Both the position numbers and the translations under genes were made by a program. This document shows, in pieces, positions 24,886 through 37,831 of a stretch of DNA of 64,000 bases; positions within the stretch are counted from its first letter, which is position 1; each line of letters opens with the position of its first letter. This DNA comes from Azolla caroliniana (Eukaryota; Polypodiophyta), in contig JBHGNT010000018.1 in NCBI GenBank assembly GCA_043228905.1, positions 1,612,001 to 1,676,000 on the forward strand, written 5' to 3'. The notes under the pieces are model-generated. The model was not told the origin of the DNA. It did not search any database and saw only the letters and a program-made list of their open reading frames with translations.

Positions 24886-26096
24886 CATAAGCTTCCAGAT
24901 TAGATCGCAGGTCCGATCCGATCCGTTTTCCGAATTAATCGAAGTCACAAGGAGGACGGCAAAAAATATGGTGCAAAAACCAGAGTTAAAACACAAGAAC
25001 ACCAAGTAAAATTATAATGCCAAGAGTCATATGAAAATCACAAGAAAAAAAACAAAAAACTTAATTGTCCATAGCCTAGATTGATGATGGTTTACGGATT
25101 TTCTCATGATGTACACAAATTACTATAACTTTTTGTACATAGGATCGAAGATCATGGGGAGGAAAATTCGAATTTTGCTCATGTATGTGCATGTATATAT
25201 CGATGGAAGAAAATCGAAATTAGGATAGAAACTCGATTAGTAGAGTATATCGATAAGTTGTTGCCATTATTAAGCACAAAGGATTCATTAGAGTGATGGA
25301 CGGATTGACTTTTGTGGCATGGAATGTGTCATAAGTGTAAGATACAAGAATAACTCATTAGGTTGATGGATTTGTTATCACCTTGACCATGTACCTTCCT
25401 CTAATCTCACCATTCTTTTGTCATGACTTGCTTTATTTGTTGTAACTTGTACATATTCGCAATTATTCAAATAACAGACACTGTTTGATAAGTCTTCCTT
25501 CCTCTCTCTTCGTGTTTTCTGGGGGGAGTCATTGATTGATTGATTGCTTCAATTGTAGTTAATGTCAATCTTCATAATTATTCAAGAAATTTTTATTTAC
25601 CGAGTTTCCACACGAAAAAGTACAAAGAAAAAGTCATGGATCTCTCTTGAGTAGGAATGTTTTAGAAAAATGACAAAAGGTTAACAATGATGGAGGAAAT
25701 AATGCAAAATTATCTCTTCGAGGGGTTGATCATGTGTGTTTAGAGAGGTAACTGAAGTCAGGGACATGTTGCGAAATAGCTTCACAAAGGGGTATTTTGG
25801 GGAATAACATAAGTTAGAGACGTATGAGGGAACTGTTCATGCAAAATCATGGGTTCTATACTGGGGGGCATGATCGAAGGTGTTTTGGTAGACAAAAAGA
25901 AGCATAACAACATCTTAAGAAATAAGAGAAAAATGATGGGATTTGTTTCAAGCAATTTAGGGTTTTAAGAATGAAGATGGTGTTTGGGGCGATCAACAAA
26001 AAGTTAGGGACATGTGAGGAAATAACGCAATAGTAGGCACTAGGTCTTTCAAGAAACTCATTATTATCAAAGGATTGAGTTGAAAGCTTCAACTCA
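24886..26096. other. Intergenic region
   Basis: 3' flank of the preceding gene and 5' flank of the tRNA. At about 25680-26040 words such as GGGACATG, GAGGGAACTG and GGGGTATTTTGGGGAATA recur in a degenerate way; similar words return at 27.9-28.5 kb. No gene is supported. Confidence 0.5.
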
Positions 26097-26179
26097 GCTG
26101 GTTTGCCCGAGTGGTTAAGGGGGGCGACTTAAGATCGCCTGCACTCAAGTGCGCGTGGGTTCGAACCCCACAGCCAGCA
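26097..26179 (+). tRNA. tRNA-Leu (anticodon UAA)
   Basis: An 83-nt type II tRNA. The acceptor stem is GCTGGTT paired with AGCCAGC (one G-T wobble) and the discriminator base is A. The D-arm contains the A-box-like TGCCCGAGTGGTTAAGG. The anticodon stem GGCGA/TCGCC holds loop CTTAAGA, giving anticodon TAA, and a long variable arm (TGCACTCAAGTGCG) follows, as expected for leucine. The T-arm GTGGGTTCGAACCCCAC is a perfect internal B box. There is no intron and CCA is not encoded, as in nuclear genes. A CAA motif lies just upstream (CTTCAACTCA). Confidence 0.97.
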
Positions 26180-26984
26180 CTCCATTTAAAGATTAATTAT
26201 TGCTTGTAATTTTTCATTCGATTGCCTTGTTTTGCTTTCCATATGCATTTCTTTCAATCATACGAAAATAAGTTTTTTTTTAATTCATCAATTGAATAAG
26301 TAAATAAAACCCTTGAAGTGGACACGAATCGGTCAGGTCTCACATTCGCAATGGTACCTTCTGTTCTACTTCTAATCTGTGCGAAAGAGAGGGAGTGGCG
26401 ATTCCACACAGAACGATCACAAAACATTCCGAACTGAAAAGTGCAACCTTTGGATTCAAATTGTCCCTCTTTCATGCCTTAAAAATGATCTTGAATGCAT
26501 GAGTTGTTGTTGATTCATTCCAATAAATTGTAATTACGATAAGCAGTTGGTCATCTTCATGGTGATGTTTTTCTTATGAAACAATACATTTGCATGCAAT
26601 GTGAGCATGCTCCATATAGATATATATATACATGTGTTCACAATTTTTATGTTCCGACACATATTTGTTCATACATTCGTGAATAGATAGTTGATAGTAT
26701 TGTGTTATGGACATAATGGCTTGCTTAAAAAATGTCTATATTTGTGCAACAAACACATGCTAGTTTTAGGCCACGCATAAATTGGTATGCTTATATGAAA
26801 ATCATTGAAATTATTATATATATTGTGATTCGTGAAATACTCAAAAACTTGTCTATATCCATTTCCATGCTTTTACTTTTATAGCTTTAGTTGGACACTT
26901 ATGTTTGGTAGTTATTGGTTAGTTACTGGTGATTCTTGGTTAGCTATGGGCAGTTCTTGGTCTTGTTGTAACCGGCTTTGGGCA

Positions 26985-27030
26985 TCTTTCCATTAATACC
27001 AAGGCGAATATTTAAAATAAAAAAAAGAGA
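26985..27030 (+). mobile_element. Retroposon 3' tail, copy 1
   Basis: ATCTTTCCATTAATACCAAG followed by GCGAATATTTAAAATAAAAAAAAG looks like the 3' end of a LINE or SINE with a short A tail. A near-identical tail occurs at 35027-35090. The upstream part (26880-26985) has tandem words (GGTTAGTTACTGGTGATTCTTGG) of the kind seen at LINE 3' ends. The 5' limit is not visible. Confidence 0.5.
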
Positions 27031-28640
27031 GTGTTGCTAAGGAAAATGAGATTATGTAACGCAAATGTTTATCATGGTCAAGAAGCAAAAATTATGGTTA
27101 GCCAATGGTCTCCATTGAGCATCACGGAATTGGAATGTTAATGCATGAAATGTTGACACCTAGCGTTGAGTTTTTATCATTGATAACATAACTTCTATCT
27201 AGTTTGATGTTAGGCATCAACTTGTCATGGATTTGGAACCAATACATAACAAAGTCAATTCATAACATTAGATTCACATGCACTGGTAACTAGAAGTAGA
27301 GCAAATTGTTGGCTAACATTAGGTTCCCATGCACTAATAGTCCAAAACAAAGCAAGTCAATGTTAGGCATCAACTTGTCATTCATTATTAGGATTTTGCT
27401 ATTCTGATGTTTCTATTGGTTTATATTGAAACCTCGATTGTGGAAATTTGATGGCATGAGAGCGGTATCACAAGCGGCCTTATTTTTTAATAGCAAACAT
27501 GCCTTCCAAGATCACAAGTGTCACATACATGGCCTTAGATATGTGAGGTGCATCCTCGTCATCCAAATAAGCAAATATATTTTGCGGTTATGTACGAAAT
27601 CTACTATTATATTGATGACTTGACATATGGGTTTGTAGAATGTTGCCTAGGCAATGCAATATATAGCTTTCATGAGTTGTTTAAAAAATGGTAGTGTCTT
27701 GAAAATGGAATGTTCTAAAAAACACATCATTTTTAGAGATTTTTCAAGGAATCATGGAACGGAAGTTGGCATTTCGTTGTTCACAACGATGAGTGTGTAA
27801 AGGAGCACTCACTAAATAATAATGGATAAATTCAAAATTGTATCAATTGAACCAACAAAGACCTGTTACTTTTGCACGCGCGTGTGGGGGAACAAATAGA
27901 GGGTGTTTTCAAGGGAAATATTTAAAGAAAACTCGGGGGCATTTTCTCATTGAAGAAAAAACCATATTGTGTTAACAAAGGCATGTTTGAGGCAGTAAAG
28001 AAAATAACTGTGTGGAGGGGTTATTTTCAAGTAAAATAAGGTTGGGTCAGAGTGGTCATTGTTAGGAGTTGAGATAGTTGTTCACGGCTTGAGATATCGG
28101 GTGGGTTATGGCGAAATATATATTGGGGTATTGCTCGAATCAAATACATCTTTCAATGCCCCGAGTTTGGGGGTGCAAGAGAGCTATCCAGAGGTCATCG
28201 ACAAACAAGTGTTGTTTGCTCACGCGATTCTCGCTGTTTAGAGGAGACTTGTGCTGATTGTGACTGAGATGGGAAGCAATTAGATTAAGAGGGAAACATG
28301 AGGGTATATTTTGAATCGTCCGAAATCAACAATAAAAAACGAGTAGGGAGACATTACGTGAATGCAGGTTTCCGGATGAAACTGGGAGGTGATTTTGTCT
28401 TTGCATTGGGCAAAAAGGGCCCAAAGGCACATTTCTGTGTTGACAAGGGCAGGTTTTGGGGAATAATAGAAAAGCCATTGATGGGATGGATGGATGGGGA
28501 GGGGTATGCCCAGTGAAATTAAAGAAAACTCAGGGGTGCACCTCTGCACCAAATTGGAGCCAAGCAGGAAAAACCCATCTCCATTTCTCTCTTTTAATAG
28601 CTCTGTTTCTCTTATGATGGCTTGCTCTGACTAACACACA
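27031..28640. other. Intergenic region upstream of the mannanase gene
   Basis: No gene can be supported. Repeated G-rich words (GGGGGCATTTTC, GAGGGGTTATTTTC) occur at about 27.9-28.5 kb. The last few hundred bases are the likely mannanase promoter. Confidence 0.5.
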
Positions 28641-28645
28641 CAGAT

Positions 28646-28679
<34 letters not shown>
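28641..28679 (+). repeat. GA microsatellite in the mannanase 5' leader
   Basis: AGATAGAGATAGAGAGAG continues as an uninterrupted GA run to 28679, ending 10 bp before the start codon at 28690. GA/CT tracts at this position are common in plant leaders and can bind GAGA-type (BBR/BPC) factors; that role is inferred. Confidence 0.85.
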
Positions 28680-28689
28680 GTGTGTAGCC

Positions 28690-31600
28690 ATGTTGGGCTC
28701 TCAGAGGGCCGCCCCTGTGGTGGTGGGGATATCTTTGCTCTGCTTCATACTCATCAATATGACCCACTGGGAATTCTTCTTCCAGCGACCCTTGAGCTTC
28801 GTGGAAAGAAATGGAACCCGTTTTGTTCTGGATGGGAAGCCTTTCTATGTCAATGGATGGAACTCTTACTGGCTCATGGCTCAGAGTATCGACTACAATG
28901 GTAGATCTGATGTCGCGACTGTTCTTCGCAATGGTGCTGAGATGGGTCTCTCGGTCTGCCGGACATGGGCTTTTCACGATGGGTTAAATGGCCTCCAATT
29001 CGAACCCGGTCATTTCTCAGAAGATGTGTTTCGGGTCAGGAATCCATTCTACTGCCACTATTTATTACTATTTAATTTTCTTTTTAATATTGCATTTAAA
29101 GGAATACATACCATAAGGAAGTATCTTCACATTTAATTTTCTTCCTATTTTTTTAAGCATTGTATTTCAAAGGAAAACATGAGGGAGAATTTTTACTACT
29201 CTTTTTTTGCATTGCCTTTCTAAGGAAAATTCTCGTTGATATCATTTTCAACCCCTGGGTTGTGGAAACAATGTCAAGGTCAATTTTGTAATGCCATTTT
29301 TTAATAGCAAATTGTTAGTGTAGGCGATCATAAAACCAAAATTATCAGGACTTCTTATTTGAATGCAAAATGAAACCCATAATATGTCAATTTATGCACA
29401 AACAAGTGATAGTTATTTTGTTTCAGAAAGTAGTCTTGATTTCCCCATTGAATAGCAAAGAAGAACTTGACAGAGGAATCTAATGGTAGATCATGCTGAT
29501 TATACTTGCCTATGTTTAAAGATGCAACTTCATCCTAATGACATTTGCGTGAAGCAGAAAGCTGTTTCAATTCCAAAAAGATGGATGCAATGTTATGTTC
29601 CTTGTAAAAAGATGTTAACACTTCACGGCCCCATTTTCCCTTAAAATTGGCCTTACATAATCCACAACCTCAGGTATGAAAAGCATACCATTCCCTGAGG
29701 TTCCAAAAGCGGCATATAAGCTCTCACGATTTGATTTCCCTATGGATAGTCTTCCTATTGGTGATTGTAAGGAAAAAAAAGGGTGGGTTTAGAAGAAGAG
29801 GACAATAAGTCCTTAGTTAGAGTGTGAAATGGAAGTGGCACAATTTCATTGAAGCATATTCATCCTACCCGTGCTTGCTAGTGTTATTTGAACTGCTTTT
29901 GATTGGAACCTAACAGCAAGGGGCTTTCATTACATATCTTCTTCCTTATGATGATTCTAAGTTTGAATGAGGTTCGGTTTGCATTGCAAAATAGCGTGGC
30001 ATAGAAGCTCCTGTAGGATGTGAAACTGAAGTGGCAAGATTCAATTGAAATCTTAAGATAAGGGGAGAGCACTATGCATCTGCTTCTCAATGGTGGTTGC
30101 AAAGGAAAAAAAGTCAGGGCTCACAAGAAGAGGACATAGAAGCTCTTATAGGGACATGAAAATGCAGTAAATGCAGTGACATGATCAATTGAAGTCAAGG
30201 CCAGTATGAAAGCTTCCAGGAGATAATGGGTGAGCAGGAGAGGGAATAGGCCATCTTGACAAGTTGGAATATCAACTTCCACGAAACAAGGATAGATCTT
30301 CAACTCAAAGTAACCTTTTGGCCATTGTAACCTTTGTTTTGCCTGCATTCCCATTCTGAATGTGATCACTAATTAATATCATCCAAGCAATTCCAATTCC
30401 TATCTTATTTGCTTAAAGAAAGAATATATGCATGATGTCAACCTCTGAATCCTTGATGGATAGAACTTCTATCGGCAATTAAGAATGGAGTCAATTTTAG
30501 ATGGGAAATGGAATCATTTGCATTTCACAGGCATTGGATTATGTGATTGTGGAGGCAAGGCGCCAGGGTGTCCGATTGCTGCTGAGTCTTGTAAATAACT
30601 TGCCTGCATATGGTGGGAAGGGGCAGTATGTTGAGTGGGCTCGTAATGCAGGGGATCATGTTAGTTCTTCAAATGACTCATTCTTTTCTGATCCCATTAC
30701 CCGTGGCTATTACAAGAAGTACATGAAGGTATACTCTTTAATTTCTTAACTCCATATTGCTATTGGATTTGGATACCATAATATTGTATGCATCTCATTA
30801 TAGCATTGCAAATTCATAATATGCTGGTTTTATGCACCTGCAGCTAGTTAACAACTATCTTTTGGGAAGTTTAAAGTATTCATCTGCTAATTTCTTTGCT
30901 GATGTTATTTTAGTTGCACTTATTCCCCTGTGATTATCCATGTTGAGGAAAGTAGGAAATAATTGATATGAACATGTCATGAATGATGGCTGTATACTCT
31001 TTACATACCGACTTTGTGGATATGCCAAAAATAGTAAGTGAAAACATTTCAAGCCAATGTGGAGTGATGTCTCGTTTTGGGGCATCCAAAGTAATATAAT
31101 TTCCTCGAGAGAGAATAAAGATGTTCTCTATGCTACAATGTGAATATATGTGGGTTGCATTCACTCATAGAACCTATGCCTAGCAATGGGCCCGGTTCGG
31201 TTTCTTTGCCTTGAAACCAAACCATTTATATAAAACAAAAACCAAACCAAACTATTTAGGAACTCTCAAGCGATTTAAACCAAACCATTTAAGAAAAGAT
31301 AAACCAAACCATTTAAACCCAAACTGTTTAGGGAAAAGTTGAAACCAAACTGAACCATTTAATAAAAAATTTAAACCTAACCACTTCAGTCAAACTAATT
31401 ATAAAAACTAAATAAACAAAAATGTATTAAATTAAATAAAGATTAAGGTTATATTTATTAAATCAATAAAAAAACATTAATTAAACCATTAAATTAAATA
31501 AGCATTGATTAAATCAATAAAAAAACATTAATTAAACCATTAAATTAATAAACCATTAAGTGGGGTAAAAAAAAGTTTAACAAAAACCTTTAAACCAATA

Positions 31601-34207
31601 AACTCGAGTATTAGAACCAAACTGAACTAAAACCAAACCGTTTATTTATAACCCAAACCAAACCAAACGATTAAATGTTTTTGGAATCGATAAACCGTTA
31701 AACTATGGCTTAACGGTTCGGTTCGGTTCGAGCCGAAACCGGGCCCATTGCTACCTATGCCCTAAGTTGTTCATGATGCTTGGATGTAACACACATTTGC
31801 AAGTCTCATTCAGAGCATTATTTAAGGCTTTGAGATACCATTTTGGTGTTCAACACACTTTCGGAGTATAGACATTAAAGTGTTTCTCTATGAAAGAAAG
31901 AACATTTATATTCTATAGAAAAGCTTATTGCAATAGAAGTTCTTCTTTACCTCCTGTTCTCCAAGAAACTGAAAACTACTAGCCCCTGATATAGAAAAAC
32001 TGTGAATTTAATGTGAATACTTAAACATGAGCAGAAAATCATGACGAGAGTTAACAGCTTCAGTGGAATTCCTTACCATGATGAACCCACCATATTTGCA
32101 TGGGAGTTGATGAATGAACCTCGGTGTGCATCAGATCCATCAGGTGATACTTTACAGGTGCGATACCTCATTTACTTTCTTTCTCTTGCATATTTTACCA
32201 CTTTTTGGGTATTCCTATTTCCCTAAATGATAAGATTCTCTTTTGATACATATGTTTTGTACAAAAACACGCATAACTCTCTGGTTAACCATAAGTGAAA
32301 TGACTAGGAGAAATAAAGTTCTCATCTTTGCTTACTTATGTATCAGATTTTGGACACTCATTTGTGACCAAACATGGCATGAAGAAAATTTGTTAGCCAG
32401 ATCATGTGAGGTTTGAGAGATGATGATGTGAAGGACCTTATGTTAACTATGCTGAAGGTAAATAAAGTGAAAGATTTCATTTTGTAAGTCATAGTGTGAT
32501 GACCTTCTGTTTGAGAGGCAAAAAGAGAAAAGGCTCGAGGCATGATATAGCATCAACAGGAAGTTTTATGCCCCAAATTTGAGTCCAAGAACGGCAAGTT
32601 TCAGATGAAGATCTTAGCATATTAATATAGATTGGCTCCATTCTCCTATATCTTGAGAAGCAATGGCAGATGAGTCAAGAATAGTAGCAGCTGAAGACTG
32701 GAATAAACACAAACCATAATAAAGAGAAAGATATAATGATGTGAGATCAGGCATCCTTTCTTCCCATTGATGGTGCTTGTGGTGTCTTTTGACCCGCTGC
32801 AATACTTGGAAATCTAACTCATAGCAATACTTGCTTGTATGATGTAGATATTGCACATGTCATGTCAGAGGCGATCGTGAATGCTCATAGTCTATATAGA
32901 AGAGGTCTAGTGGAAATCCACAAATCATCCATACTATCTTTCTTTTGTACCTCTGTCTGGTTCACGAAGGAGCTTAATGTTAAGCATGTGGTCAGTGGTA
33001 GAGAAGGTGCATCTGAAACTTTCTCGACCTTGCCATAAGCATTCAACTGCTACAAGTTGCAACATCATCTAGTAAAATTAGTGAGAGTAGGAGGTTTGTA
33101 CTCAAGTGTACAGGCTAATAAAACATGGCTTACCACTAGAGTATAGCCCATATTTGACAACGAAAGTTAGAGAGAATGGAGAGACAGCTATATAGATCAA
33201 AAGGAGAATCTTAACTAACTCATGGATTTATTTTGTATGTAAATACATCTGAAAAAGAAAGTCTTCTGTTTCCTGTTTTTTGTTAGCAAGGAAATGTATT
33301 CCTTGTTTCCCATGTTTCTTATCGTACGTGCAACTATGCTCCTAGCAGCAGATACTTGAACTAGTGTCCTATGTTGTCTACAGGATATAGGCATCAGTGT
33401 GTTGAATGTTTGTTGACCTATTTCTCATTTTCTTTCCTTCATGGTTTTTTAGTTATTATGCTCTTTGTAATTAGAAAGGTGTATATGACCATTCGACTTC
33501 ATTGAATCAACAGGGTTGGATTGAGGAAATGGTCACTTATGCCAAGTCTTTGGATCAGAAGCACCTTATCACTGTTGGGCTTGAAGGTTTTTATGGCTCA
33601 TCTTCACCAGAGAGTTTGGAAAAGAACCCGGGGGACTGGGTCAAAAACCTAGGTTCTGATTTCATCAGGAATTCAAAAACAGACCTTATTGACTTTGGTT
33701 CCGTACATTTATACCCAGATATGTGGTATGTGTGAATGTTTTAGTAATCGTTATATGTGTACTCTTGTTAAGTTGTTTACGAGAAATATGAAAATGTTAA
33801 ATCATAGGACTTCGAATCTTCAAATGGAGGATAAGCTAAAGTTTGCAGAAAAGTGGGTAACGTCCCACATTGAAGATGCATCACAAGTCCTAGGAAAACC
33901 AGTTCTCTTTACGGAATTTGGAGTATCGAACCAAGTAAAGAACTTTGAGTTTAAGAATAGAATTGACATGATCAAGATGATTTCGGGAAAGATATACGAA
34001 TCAGCTAAAGCTAATGGTGCTGGTGCTGGAGCATTGATATGGCAGTTTGTAGTGGAAGATCTCGAGAGGTTTCAGGATGAGTTTGCAGTTATTCCATGGC
34101 GAGAGCCCTTGCTTTATGATGCTATTATTGAACAATCTTGCAGATTGTATAATGTTACAGGGAACTACAATCCGAAGCATTCAGTATGTTTGAAGTACAT
34201 CACCTGA
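28690..34207 (+). CDS. Mannan endo-1,4-beta-mannosidase, GH5 (five exons, 425 residues)
   Basis: Exons 28690-29034, 30531-30728, 32035-32157, 33514-33725 and 33808-34207 join in phase to 425 residues. The protein hydrolyses internal beta-1,4 links of mannans in the cell wall. Residues about 9-31 form a hydrophobic N-terminal segment (signal peptide or anchor). The GH5 domain follows from [27 protein letters not shown] (about 55-61), CRTWAFHDG and LLLSLVNN are subsite motifs. The acid/base is Glu209 in WELMNEP and the nucleophile Glu329 in LFTEFG. HLYPDMW and IWQFVVE give further active-site aromatics. It ends after [10 protein letters not shown] with a short extension. It resembles the plant MAN2-type class. 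Two donors are not the commonest form (CGG|GTCAGG for exon 1), but phase and homology support them. All catalytic residues are present. Confidence 0.92.
29035..30530. other. Mannanase intron 1 with degenerate internal repeats
   Basis: This 1.5-kb intron contains three loose copies (near 29790, 29995 and 30125) of a stretch with AAGAAGAGGACA, TGTGAAA.GGAAGTGGCA and TTCAATTGAA-like words. No mobile-element ends were found and no exon is supported. Confidence 0.5.
31181..31753. mobile_element. Non-autonomous hAT MITE (573 bp) in mannanase intron 2
   Basis: The element starts TAGCAATGGGCCCGGTTCGG and ends with the reverse complement, CCGGGCCCATTGCTA, so the first 15 bases of the terminal inverted repeats are perfect. 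It is flanked by an exact 8-bp target duplication, CCTATGCC, at 31173-31180 and 31754-31761. An 8-bp duplication and this terminus type fit the hAT superfamily. The interior is AT-rich, built of ACCAAACCATTTA-like words with longer inverted homology (CGGTTCGGTTT), and has no transposase frame. Confidence 0.92.
32158..33513. other. Mannanase intron 3
   Basis: 1.36-kb intron. A 67-codon open frame at 32835-33038 has no domain that I recognise. There may be an old insertion here, but no ends are visible. Confidence 0.5.
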
Positions 34208-34864
34208 TTGGGTGGAAGTGTTTTGAAGCGCATTTTGTCGATATTGGTTTACTTGGCTCAATTGTAAGTAATACTTGGATTTCACCATTCTTTTCTTCAT
34301 TTGTAATAATCTATTGAAGAATATTAATAAACAGTACATTTACGAAAAGAGATGTCAGAATGAGATCTTCATTCTTGCTGATAATGGCAACCTCCAGTTT
34401 GTAATTGTTTGGGTTACTTCTTCCAATGTATTTGTTTTAGCAGGCAAATTAAAGATTTTGAAGAACTCAAGGCCTAATTTAAGGTCACATGGTGTGTATT
34501 TTGTGATGAAGGTCGGAAAGACTACTATTTATCAAGATATATTCTTACATAATTGTAGGTTTCATGGGAATGAATGAATACGAAATACACCCAAATCGTC
34601 CATCAAAGTGCTGAGTGGAAGTTACCTAATTTGAACTCTATTCCGTGTCAAAATTGTAAGAAAATCTTCGCACAAATGTATTTGCCTTGCATTGATAATC
34701 TTTATGACATTGCATTATACACAAAATTGATTTTAAACGTGAAACTAATGGAACTATTTTGACATGCAAATGCAAGCATGGATATTTCTTTTCACTCACA
34801 CCCATTTTTATTTTCAATTTATTGATGCTTTCCCTCTTTCCGAGTCTTTTATTGTTGGTTGAAA

Positions 34865-34865
<1 letters not shown>

Positions 34866-34904
<39 letters not shown>

Positions 34905-34922
34905 GTATGTATGTATGTATGT
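34866..34922. repeat. AT microsatellite followed by GTAT repeats
   Basis: About 15 AT dinucleotides (from 34868) pass into GTATAT and then GTAT tetramers. It lies about 660 bp downstream of the mannanase stop codon and is likely length-variable. Confidence 0.9.
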
Positions 34923-35026
34923 GTTTATTTTCTTCAAATTGGTATATTAGTTTTTATGTTGCCTTTTTAAGAACTAAACCAAGTCTTTATAACAAGAGTA
35001 CTCAGATGAAACTTGAGTGATTATTT

Positions 35027-35090
35027 GGGAATCTTTCCATTAATACCAAGGTGAATCTTAAAAAAAGGCAAAAAAGGTTTTAAAAAAAGA
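35027..35090 (+). mobile_element. Retroposon 3' tail, copy 2
   Basis: GGGAATCTTTCCATTAATAC continues CAAGGTGAATCTTAAAAAAAGG, matching the tail at 26985 over more than 25 bp, then an A-rich run. It probably is the 3' end of another copy of the same LINE or SINE family. The 5' side is not defined. Confidence 0.5.
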
Positions 35091-37831
35091 AACTTGAGCA
35101 ATTATTATACAAATATATTTGTGCGTTCAAATAATTGTATATGTAATCATTCCTTTTCTAATGTAATTCTCATTGTTCATGCTCAATAAAGAAAAGATAA
35201 ACTGAATCGAGAGTTCCAATTATTGTTTTATATGTTTTGGTTGAACTTACATACCTCTTTATGTTTCAATTTGGTTTTTCCAAGGGACTTTCAATACTAT
35301 CAATGAATGGGAAATGTGATTAGTGTAAGCTAATCTTCTAGTATGTTTACAATGTAAGGTCATTCCCACAAGAGAAACTCGACAAGACCCATATTTTAGT
35401 TCTTTGGTTAAGTGTTTAGTAGTATACATATATGATTGTAGAAATATCAAATATGTCAAGGATAGAATTTATCTAGTAATGAGTGAATCCATAGAATAAA
35501 AGCATACTTGAATACCCATGGAAAGAAATCTAGAGCAATGCTTTAGCCATGGTATATGACAAACGAAAATAACATATTTGTTTCCCATGTGTTGGATGCA
35601 CCTTGCATATAGTCGTCACACATGAAAGTTAGTATCAATCACTACATCAGTTATACAAATAACTTAGGCATCCTTAAATGTGATAATGTTTCACCAAATT
35701 ATGATCACGATGACTACGAAACCTAATCTTTACAAATGCAAATGAGTTTACAATTCAAAGACTTTAGACGGGGGAATGCATCTTTAATGGGTTCGTATCA
35801 AATCTCAGATTTTAAAAAAAGGTAATAAAAATCATTACATAAACATTCACAAGCACACTGTACAAACAAAGAATTTCAACACTCATTTGTATGTTTTACC
35901 TTTATGTCCACATTGTTAAGTGATTTCTACTTTCACTACACGACAAAACATGTTATGTTGATGTATGCAGTAGCGGAAAGGTCATAGTAGCTTTAACACA
36001 ATCATTTCTATATACATGGAAAGCATACAGAGGGACATTAAAAAAAGCAATCCAATATAAATTGGGAGTATCATGTTAGACATATTGAATTTTTACATTT
36101 ATGCATCATGGGGAGATTCTAATTGGTAACCAATCCAATATGTGTGTTGCCTCTATGCATTATAAGCTTGTTGCTTCTCACACATTATAAGATTGCATCA
36201 ATAAAATAAAGCATGAAACCATGGCATGCAAACACACAGACCAAATCTATACAAGAAATTCTTGAGAAAAACTTTGTTATTCCAACGCATGAGTGCTCAC
36301 ACAAACACACCCCCACCCATTGCCCCAGCCGAATCAATAGTTGCACGTAACTTTACAATTTCATTCTAGGTGGTCATTTTCTTTTGTTCTGGATATGGAT
36401 GCCCAAAGGACATCATTATATGGTTGTTAAACAATCGACATGATGTACTTGATGATAGAAAAACCATGTGTTTGTGAATATGACAACTCATATATGCACA
36501 TACCACATCACCTCCATAATCTCTTACTCGATTCAATCATCTTGATACTCCTAGGTTTAAAGACTTTGTGCGTATGCTTATGGACAAGATCGGGTGTGGG
36601 CTATATTATCAAATCGCAAAGGAACACATGGGTAAATTTGTTCGAAAAGAGTGGAATATCATCATGAATTCACGAACCCACCCCCCAAACGCTCCAAACC
36701 GAAAATCCTAGTTTCACTTAATTGGAGAGTTTATATGGAATCCAATACATATATTGAAGTTGGTATGATTGCATCACGTTGGAGTTGTCCCTTTAACAAG
36801 AATGATAGAAACTAGAACAAGAGATTGGTGGGGCGAAAAGACATATAGAAACCTTGCACAATGTTACGAATTAATTCCTCCACTTCACTCTTATAAAATT
36901 AAGACATTGGTCAATTGTCAAAGTAACTTTGTTACTTTCATGTGTGATTTGATTCACTTTCAATCAACTTGTTGGCATCATGCAAGTGGCAAGTAGCCAC
37001 ATATTCCCATTTCTCAACGTGATAATCTCTACTACTTTGAGATGTTATGCTTTCCCAAATTTACTTTGTTCTAGAGTAATCAACAAATGACCTGAAAAGC
37101 ATCTTTGAAGTCTTATTGCTCTCGTGAATCACTTTCTCAATACTATGATAGGACCACAAAATCATTGGATTCTTTTGCATCATATAATCACATACGTGTC
37201 CCTATCAATCTCTCGCTAAAAATTGGTGTGCCTTAACTTGAGTATTAATTAGCTTATTTTACACTTTGGGAAACCAAAATCCCTCTTGAACCCACTCACT
37301 CACTCACTCATTAAAGTATTGAATTAAAGCATTTCAAGGGAAACTTTCTTAGATCGTTCATTGGATTAGGATTCTCGACATTGACCAAGCATATTTGAGT
37401 ACAATTTTCAATATAAATGGATGAGCCTCTTGTAACTTATAACATGTTTCCGTAACTTTCCCTCATTTACACATTTTGATCCAAGTGGTCAACACACATT
37501 GTGGACATTATATTATGTGCTCCTTTAATAATTTTGGGTATCTATCCTTTCCATACAAAAATAATGTTGCACCTATCTAATCCATTGATAAAGTAACACA
37601 TGCATATGTGTTGCCCCCATTCGATAACAAAAACCATCGGGACGTTGATTTTATTACATTGATCGAGCAACATGAATAGGTTGTCCAATCCCTAGTAAAT
37701 TTGTATTGTGATAAGACATGGTTCTTTTATGGTATGTGATAAAGGTCATCATGCCAAAGTGTAGTTAAGCTTCACTAAAATTCCTATATACCTTCACCCA
37801 TTATGTGATGAAGGTACTCAGATCAAAATTC
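35091..37831. other. Intergenic region between mannanase and MYB genes
   Basis: AT-rich, with only short open frames without domains. This is the shared 3' flank of two convergent genes. I see no RNA gene or complete mobile element. Confidence 0.55.

Noticed and set aside
28612-28977. 121-codon minus-strand frame
   Set aside because: It is the antisense shadow of mannanase exon 1 extended through the GA repeat, which reads as a Leu/Ser run.
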